From contig NZ_FOVD01000004.1 in assembly GCF_900115055.1 (NCBI RefSeq), forward strand, positions 1 to 64,000: a stretch of DNA of 64,000 bases. The letters run 5' to 3'. Below, in pieces: positions 58,789 to 64,000 of this stretch; position 1 is the first letter of the stretch, and every line of letters begins with the position of its first letter. This stretch comes from Chryseobacterium oleae (lineage in GTDB: Bacteria > Bacteroidota > Bacteroidia > Flavobacteriales > Weeksellaceae). Made by a program: the position numbers and the translations under genes. Below the pieces are notes generated by a model. That model made no database searches. It was not told where the DNA came from and saw nothing but the letters and a program-made list of their open reading frames with translations.

Positions 58789-60516
58789 ATGTACAAAACG
58801 TTTTCAGAACTGAAAAAAGAACTCCGCAGAGAAATCCCTCAGCTTAAGAAGATCAAAATCGCATTACTCGGCGACACCGCTACCCAGTTTCTCAATGTTG
58901 CTTTGAAAGGCACCGCTGTGAATGATGGTTTTGACTTTGAAATTTTTGAGGCCGATTTTGGACAGATTTCAAGGCAGATTTTAGATCCTACCTCAGAATA
59001 TTATGAGTTTAATCCGGATTATACCATCATCTTTGAATCTACTCATAAACTATTAAGCCAATATTATAAATCATACAATACACAGACGGCTTTTGCGGAG
59101 CAGAAGATCTCCTATATTGAGGATCTGTACCGAACTATTCAGAGCAGAACCAAAAGCAGGATCATCTACTGTAATTTTCCGGGAATAGACAATCAGGTCT
59201 TTGGAAACTTTGCCGGTAAGGTAGAGTCTTCTTTTGTTTTTCAGCTGAATAAACTCAACTATTTATTATCTGCTCAGGTCGCTATTCGTCATAATAATTT
59301 CTTTATTGCGGATTTGCTTTCGATCCAGAATAAATGGGGAAGGAATTTTATGTTCTCACCAAGTATTTATGTGAACACTGAGATGGTGCTTTCACTCGAT
59401 GCACTGCCCATTGTAGCACATCACATCACCGGAATTATTTCTTCTCTCGAAGGAAAATTTAAGAAATGTCTGATCCTGGATCTGGACAATACGACCTGGG
59501 GAGGAATCATCGGAGATGACGGACTGGAAAAAATACAGATCGGAAGCCTGGGAATTGGAAAAGCATTTACTGAGTTTCAGTACTGGATCAAGGCCCTTCA
59601 GAGAAGAGGGGTGATCCTTGCGGTGTGCAGTAAGAATGATGAAGATAAAGCCAGAGAGCCTTTCGAAAAACATCCGGATATGGTCCTTAAAATGGAAGAT
59701 ATTGCCGTTTTCGTGGCCAATTGGGATAACAAAGCGGATAATATCAGAAAGATCCAGAGCATCCTGAATATAGGATTTGATTCTATGGTTTTTCTGGATG
59801 ATAACCCGTTTGAAAGAAATATTGTAAGGGAAAATCTTCCTGAGGTTTGCGTTCCTGAATTACCCGAAGATCCGGCAGAATATCTCGAGTATTTATATGG
59901 TCTGAATCTTTTCGAAACGGCGAGTTTCTCAGAAAATGATGCCGAAAGAACCAAACAATACCAGGTAGAAGCGCAAAGAGCAGTGGATCTGGATAGTTTT
60001 ACCAATGTGGAAGACTTTCTGAAGAGCATGAATATGACCTCTGATGTAAAAGCATTCGACAGTTTTTCAAAACCAAGAGTTTCACAGCTGACCCAACGTT
60101 CCAACCAGTTTAATCTGAGAACAGTAAGGTATACGGAACAGGATGTAGACCACCTGATCCATTCAGATGACCATTACACGCTCTCATTTACCCTGAAAGA
60201 TAAATATGGAGACAACGGATTGATCTGTGTGATCGTCTTGGAAAAGAAAAGTCCGGAAATCCTGTTTATCGATACATGGCTGATGAGCTGCCGCGTCCTG
60301 AAAAGAGGAATGGAAGACTTTACCCTGAATACCATCGTAGAAACGGCAAGAAAAAACGGATATCAATATGTAGTAGGAGAATATCTCCCGACGGCTAAAA
60401 ACCAGATGGTAAAAGACCATTATGAAAGACTGGGGTTTTCGGCTAAGGAAGATCAATGGATTTTAAACGTAAATGAGTATAACACTAAAGAGGTTTTTAT
60501 AAATCCCAACCTATGA
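58789..60516 (+). CDS. FkbH-like HAD-IIIC phosphatase / glyceryl-ACP loading enzyme
   Basis: This 575-residue protein has a helical N-terminal domain (about 1-220), a HAD core with the nucleophile motif CLILDLDNTTWGGIIGDDG at about 227-245, and a C-terminal GNAT-like domain (about 440-560, with RSNQFNLRT and LPTAKNQMVKDHYERLGF). FkbH-type proteins take 1,3-bisphosphoglycerate, remove the phosphate and load D-glycerate onto an ACP; this feeds methoxymalonyl, tetronate and glyceroyl pathways. An ACP gene follows two genes later. The methyltransferase start overlaps its stop by four bases (ATGA). A glycerate-derived acyl group for the glycan is the most direct reading. Confidence 0.88.
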   Translation: MYKTFSELKKELRREIPQLKKIKIALLGDTATQFLNVALKGTAVNDGFDFEIFEADFGQISRQILDPTSEYYEFNPDYTIIFESTHKLLSQYYKSYNTQTAFAEQKISYIEDLYRTIQSRTKSRIIYCNFPGIDNQVFGNFAGKVESSFVFQLNKLNYLLSAQVAIRHNNFFIADLLSIQNKWGRNFMFSPSIYVNTEMVLSLDALPIVAHHITGIISSLEGKFKKCLILDLDNTTWGGIIGDDGLEKIQIGSLGIGKAFTEFQYWIKALQRRGVILAVCSKNDEDKAREPFEKHPDMVLKMEDIAVFVANWDNKADNIRKIQSILNIGFDSMVFLDDNPFERNIVRENLPEVCVPELPEDPAEYLEYLYGLNLFETASFSENDAERTKQYQVEAQRAVDLDSFTNVEDFLKSMNMTSDVKAFDSFSKPRVSQLTQRSNQFNLRTVRYTEQDVDHLIHSDDHYTLSFTLKDKYGDNGLICVIVLEKKSPEILFIDTWLMSCRVLKRGMEDFTLNTIVETARKNGYQYVVGEYLPTAKNQMVKDHYERLGFSAKEDQWILNVNEYNTKEVFINPNL

Positions 60517-61418
60517 AAATAGAACAACTAATTGAAGGAATTGCAGCTAAAAATACCATTCATGGTAAAAAGCTTCAAAAGAATTTTTCTTTACTGAAAG
60601 AGGAAGAAAACTATATATCCGATTATACTGTTTTTATAGACAAGTATAAGGGAATTCTTGAAAAAGAAAACCTCACTTTTGATGACTCTATCAATTATTA
60701 TCTTAAAATGATTGGTGATTTTAATGAGGAAATGCTGGATTTCGTGAGAACCGGAAAGTATAGAAACACTTCATTCGATGATGTGAACAAGGCGATGTAC
60801 AACAATCCTGATGTGATGGTTTCTCATATGCACGGCTTATTACTTTCACAGTTTCTATGGAAACATCATTATTCTGTCTATCAGTATTTTAAAAACAATA
60901 TTCAAAAGTATACCCCAGTAAAAACGTATCTCGAAATCGGTGCCGGACACGGTCTGTATTTTGAGGCTGCGATGGAAAAAATTGGGGGCGACTGTACTTT
61001 TGAAGCCCTGGATATCAGTGAATCTTCATTGGAGCTTACCAAGAGCCTTATAAAAAGCGATAAAGTTCTTTATCATCTTAAAAATGTATTCGATTACGGG
61101 GATGATGAAAAGAAGGATTTTATTACCATGGGTGAGGTTCTGGAGCATGTGGAAGATCCTTTATCATTACTAAAGAAAATCAAAAACTTAATAAAACCGG
61201 AAGGAACCATCTTTATTACAACACCTACCAATGCGCCTTCAATGGATCATATTTATCTTTTTAATACCGTTCAGGAGATCAGAGATTTGATTGATGAAGC
61301 AGGTTTGGAGATCGTGAGTGAAAGCTATTTTGTAAGTGAAGATGTCGATCTGGAAAAAGCAGAAAAAAGAAAGATTGCTACATTGTATGCATCATTTTTA
61401 AAAATAAAAAATATTTAA
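60513..61418 (+). CDS. Class I SAM-dependent methyltransferase of the FkbH/ACP module
   Basis: This 301-residue protein has a helical N-terminal region (1-130) of unknown fold and a methyltransferase core with motif I YLEIGAGHGLYFEAAMEKIG at about 139-158, FEALDISESSLELTKSL and the post-motif ITMGEVLEHVEDPLSLLKKI. Coupled by ATGA overlap to the FkbH-like gene and followed after 5 bp by an ACP gene, it could O-methylate the glyceryl-ACP, as methyltransferases do in methoxymalonyl-ACP synthesis; that is inference. Alternatively it methylates a sugar. Confidence 0.82.
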   Translation: MKIEQLIEGIAAKNTIHGKKLQKNFSLLKEEENYISDYTVFIDKYKGILEKENLTFDDSINYYLKMIGDFNEEMLDFVRTGKYRNTSFDDVNKAMYNNPDVMVSHMHGLLLSQFLWKHHYSVYQYFKNNIQKYTPVKTYLEIGAGHGLYFEAAMEKIGGDCTFEALDISESSLELTKSLIKSDKVLYHLKNVFDYGDDEKKDFITMGEVLEHVEDPLSLLKKIKNLIKPEGTIFITTPTNAPSMDHIYLFNTVQEIRDLIDEAGLEIVSESYFVSEDVDLEKAEKRKIATLYASFLKIKNI

Positions 61419-61423
61419 GCACT

Positions 61424-61663
61424 ATGAATAAGAACGAAATTTTATCAAAACTGTCAGAAATTTTCCGTGAAGAATTGGATAATGAAGAAATTACTTTAAC
61501 TGCTGAAACTACGGCAAATGATGTGGAAGAATGGGATTCTCTATCTCATATCCAATTAATCGTGGCAGTGGAAAGGGCTTTTGGAATTCGTTTCACTTCT
61601 TCTGAGATCCAGACCTGGAATAATGTAGGAGAAATGGCAGACTCTGTTGCTGCAAAGCTGTAA
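61424..61663 (+). CDS. Acyl carrier protein 2 (with FkbH-like protein)
   Basis: This 79-residue protein has the phosphopantetheine serine at residue 39 in EEWDSLSHIQLIVAVE; DSLSH is typical of ACPs paired with FkbH-like enzymes. It should carry the glyceryl or derived unit. It is distinct from ACP 1 (DSIS) in the same locus. The stop overlaps the VOC gene start by one base (TAATG), so translation is coupled. Confidence 0.9.
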   Translation: MNKNEILSKLSEIFREELDNEEITLTAETTANDVEEWDSLSHIQLIVAVERAFGIRFTSSEIQTWNNVGEMADSVAAKL

Positions 61664-62043
61664 TGAAGTTTCACCACATAGGAGTTGCCTGTAAGGATTT
61701 ACAGGCAGAACTCCGGAATATCAGAAAGCTGCACACGATCATAGAAGAAACGCCCGTTGTTTTTGACCCGAAACAGGAAGCCGAATTATGCATGATTACG
61801 GTTGAAGACGGTCTTAATATTGAGCTTGTTTCCGGAAAACCGGTAGAAAATCTTTTGAAAAAGAGAATTTCATACTACCACATCTGTTATGAAGTGGAAG
61901 ATATTGAAGCGACAATAGAAGACCTTACAGAAAAAGGAGGAATGCTGATCTCACCGCCTAAAGAAGCCATCCTTTTCAATAACAGGAAGGTCGCTTTTTT
62001 AATGCTTTCTTATGGAATTGTTGAACTTTTAAACAGTAACTGA
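61663..62043 (+). CDS. VOC-family (glyoxalase/methylmalonyl-CoA epimerase-like) protein
   Basis: This 126-residue protein has the two-repeat vicinal-oxygen-chelate fold. Metal ligands are visible as His4/His5 in KFHHIGVACKDL, Glu54 in LNIELVSG, His73 in SYYHICYEVEDIE and Glu121 in YGIVELL. The closest style is methylmalonyl-CoA epimerase. Placed right after an ACP and an FkbH-like enzyme, it could epimerise or isomerise the C2 of the ACP-bound acyl unit. This is inference; a simple resistance or glyoxalase role would not explain the context. Confidence 0.85.
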   Translation: MKFHHIGVACKDLQAELRNIRKLHTIIEETPVVFDPKQEAELCMITVEDGLNIELVSGKPVENLLKKRISYYHICYEVEDIEATIEDLTEKGGMLISPPKEAILFNNRKVAFLMLSYGIVELLNSN

Positions 62044-62045
62044 CG

Positions 62046-63458
62046 ATGCAGTTTACCTCATTAATATTTGTGCTTTTCTTCTCCGTTTTTTTTGCCATGT
62101 ATTGGTGGGTTTTAGGGAAGAATCTTAAAGCACAAAATATATTTCTGCTGCTGGCAAGCTATATCTTTTATGCGTATTGGGACTGGAGATTTCTAGCACT
62201 GTTGATAGGAAGTTCTGCTATCGTTTATTTTCTGGGCTTAAAAATTGCTGAAAAGGGGCCGAAGACAAAGCTTTGGGTCAACCTCGGCTTAATCTTTTCT
62301 ATCGGAACATTGTTATATTTTAAATATTTCAATTTCTTTATTGAATCTTTTACCGACCTGTTTGGAATTAAAAATGATCTGACCTTAAAAATCATTCTCC
62401 CGCTTGGGATCAGTTTTTATACGTTCAGAATGATCAGCTATCTGATCGACATCAAGAATAACAAACTGAAAGCTGAGACCGATGCTTTAGCCTTCTTTAA
62501 TTATATTTCTTTTTTTCCAAGCATGACTTCCGGACCTATTGATAAAGGTGGATTGTTGCTTCCTCAGCTTAAAAAAGAAAGAGTTTTCACGTTGGAAAAT
62601 GGCTCGGATGCGGCAAGACAGATTTTATTCGGGGCCTTTAAAAAATTAGTAGTTTCCAACAGTATTGCTCCTATAACCCAGAATATTTTTGCCAATTACG
62701 AACATCTTTCAGGAAGTACCGTTGCTTTCGGGGCTATACTTTTCCTTTTTCAGATGTATGCGGATTTTTCAGGCTATTCGGATATGGCCATAGGTTTTGC
62801 TAAACTTTTAGGCTTCAAAACAACCAAGAACTTCGCCTTTCCTCTTTTTGCCCAGAATATCGCTGACTACTGGAGAAAATGGCATATTTCTCTGACCTCA
62901 TGGCTTACAGAATATGTTTTTACCCCTTTGGTCATTGCGTTTCGTGATTATGATAAAAAAGGATTGCTGCTCGCTGTATTTCTTAATTTTGTCATCATAG
63001 GTTTCTGGCATGGAGCGAATTGGACATTTATCTGTTATGGCGCACTGCAAGGATTATATTATATTCCTTTGGTCGTTAATAATCAGATTAATAAAAAGAA
63101 AAAATTGTCTAAAAACTTCCCGACATTTAAAGAATTAGGGAATATTTTTTATACTATGGCTTTAGTTTGTTTCGCCTTAATTTTATTTGTGGCTCCAAAT
63201 TTAACTGAAGCTTTTGGGATGTACGGAAAGATCTTCAGCTTATCGCTTTTTTCGATCCCGGAATTTATTAAAATTAAAATTTTAGGTTTAATAGCCATCG
63301 TAGTTTTAATTGACTGGATCAATAAAGATCAGGAACACGGGCTTGATATCAAAAGGCTGAATCCTTTGGCAAGAAGAGCCATGTATGTTTTTCTGATCTT
63401 CCTTATCATGTATTACGGAGTGTTTTCCAACGGTAGCTTTATTTACGAACAGTTTTAA
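62046..63458 (+). CDS. MBOAT-family O-acyltransferase (DltB/AlgI-like)
   Basis: This 470-residue polytopic inner-membrane protein has the MBOAT signatures DYWRKWHISLTSWLTEYVFT (about 277-296) and the catalytic His at about 322 in GFWHGANWTFICYG. Such proteins move an acyl group from a cytoplasmic thioester carrier to the outside, where a partner passes it to the polymer, as DltB does from D-alanyl-carrier DltC and AlgI with AlgJ/X. Here a dedicated ACP lies upstream and a possible SGNH-like partner follows one base later, so the set looks like a Dlt/Alg-type acylation machine. Confidence 0.93.
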   Translation: MQFTSLIFVLFFSVFFAMYWWVLGKNLKAQNIFLLLASYIFYAYWDWRFLALLIGSSAIVYFLGLKIAEKGPKTKLWVNLGLIFSIGTLLYFKYFNFFIESFTDLFGIKNDLTLKIILPLGISFYTFRMISYLIDIKNNKLKAETDALAFFNYISFFPSMTSGPIDKGGLLLPQLKKERVFTLENGSDAARQILFGAFKKLVVSNSIAPITQNIFANYEHLSGSTVAFGAILFLFQMYADFSGYSDMAIGFAKLLGFKTTKNFAFPLFAQNIADYWRKWHISLTSWLTEYVFTPLVIAFRDYDKKGLLLAVFLNFVIIGFWHGANWTFICYGALQGLYYIPLVVNNQINKKKKLSKNFPTFKELGNIFYTMALVCFALILFVAPNLTEAFGMYGKIFSLSLFSIPEFIKIKILGLIAIVVLIDWINKDQEHGLDIKRLNPLARRAMYVFLIFLIMYYGVFSNGSFIYEQF

Positions 63459-63459
63459 T

Positions 63460-64000
63460 ATGGGAAAATTTTTATTTAAAATATCATTCTATATCATCGG
63501 GATTATTGCTGTGCTGATGCTTCTGGCTTCTTATGCAGACGGTAATACGGATGACAATTATATGCACTTTGCAGTGGAGAAACCCAAGAATATTATTTTA
63601 GGAGATTCCAGAAGTGTGCAGGGAATTGTACCTGAAGTTTTGAAAAATAAACTGTCCGCTCCCTTTGACAATTTTTCACTGAACATCGCCCAGTCTCCTT
63701 ATGGCGAGATCTATCTCAATGCTTTGAAAAGAAAACTGGATCCGGATACGAAAAACGGAATTTTTATTCTCACCGTAAATCCCTGGAATCTGTCATTGAG
63801 AAATGATGTAAAGAGAAGAGAGGACTATCCTGAGGAGAATTCCCCGTTTAAAAACATGTACTTCTATAACATGTCTCCCAATTATGAATACCTTCTTAAA
63901 AATTTAAATAAAAGCTGGTTCAGAATATACCTTGACAGAGAAGCGGTAGTAAGGTCCAATACATTCCTTCATAAAGACGGATGGATGGAAGTGACTGTTG
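63460..64000 (+). CDS. SGNH/DltD-AlgX-like membrane-anchored protein, N-terminal part (cut by window edge)
   Basis: The frame opens with ATG 63460, one base after the MBOAT stop, and runs off the window after 180 codons. The N-terminus KFLFKISFYIIGIIAVLMLL is a membrane anchor, followed by NIILGDSRSVQGIVPEVL at about 45-62, the GDS block of SGNH-fold acyltransferases such as DltD and AlgX/J. FILTVNPWNLSL follows later. This would be the periplasmic partner that passes the MBOAT-exported acyl group to the glycan. The catalytic Asp-His end lies outside the window, so the call depends on the remaining sequence. Confidence 0.75.
   Translation, partial: MGKFLFKISFYIIGIIAVLMLLASYADGNTDDNYMHFAVEKPKNIILGDSRSVQGIVPEVLKNKLSAPFDNFSLNIAQSPYGEIYLNALKRKLDPDTKNGIFILTVNPWNLSLRNDVKRREDYPEENSPFKNMYFYNMSPNYEYLLKNLNKSWFRIYLDREAVVRSNTFLHKDGWMEVTV

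Noticed and set aside
1..64000. tRNA, rRNA, CRISPR, prophage or defence system
   Set aside because: Reading both strands, I recognised no tRNA or rRNA sequence, phage structural genes, restriction, toxin-antitoxin or cas genes.

Overview
The window looks like a chromosomal segment of a flavobacterium close to Chryseobacterium (Weeksellaceae). The evidence is the low GC content, the lack of Shine-Dalgarno sequences, many TAnnTTTG (Bacteroidota -7) boxes just before start codons, secreted proteins with type IX secretion (T9SS) sorting domains, an exosortase F pair, lone TonB-dependent receptors and many lipoproteins. No rRNA, tRNA, CRISPR array or prophage was recognised.

Layout. 1-1439: the 3' end of an IS110-family transposase, a lipoprotein, a 248-bp MITE-like element and a DUF6702-like protein. 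1498-4621: a LOG-family protein, a MurU-like nucleotidyltransferase, a stand-alone RapZ C-terminal domain and an AmgK-like sugar kinase, probably an amino-sugar salvage module. 4840-5803: exosortase XrtF and its partner. 5992-14548: a CDF metal transporter, asd, a membrane protein, a TonB receptor, nadC, nadB and a nitroreductase. 14679-26489: four paralogous T9SS type B surface proteins with rnhA and dnaB lying between them. 26581-31359: an MFS exporter, small lipoproteins, a GH3 protein, a second MITE copy and a repeat-containing basic secreted protein. 31616-40451: mfd, three tandem secreted paralogues, two paralogous lipoproteins and pth. 40581-43996: two beta-carbonic anhydrases around a SulP transporter, probably for bicarbonate. 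44339-49303: a giant T9SS type A surface protein.

49768-64000 (running off the end) is a surface-glycan locus with glycosyltransferases, hexapeptide acyltransferases, methyltransferases and membrane O-acyltransferases. It holds two separate acyl-carrier-protein modules. One is FabH-like synthase, ACP and SDR (52095-54091). The other is an FkbH-like glyceryl loader, methyltransferase, ACP and VOC protein, followed by MBOAT and an SGNH-like protein (58789-64000). Together they suggest that the glycan carries custom acyl groups, perhaps a hydroxyacyl and a glycerate-derived one.

The most novel signals are the MITE family (two full copies, imperfect terminal inverted repeats of about 27 bp, perfect and different 8-bp target duplications), the ABBA mosaic of the four T9SS type B proteins, the composite octamer/heptamer tandem arrays in two spacers, the dual-ACP glycan-decoration locus, and the AmgK/RapZ-CTD/MurU gene set. 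Several starts were moved from apparent TTG or GTG codons to nearby ATG codons, and each entry gives the reason.
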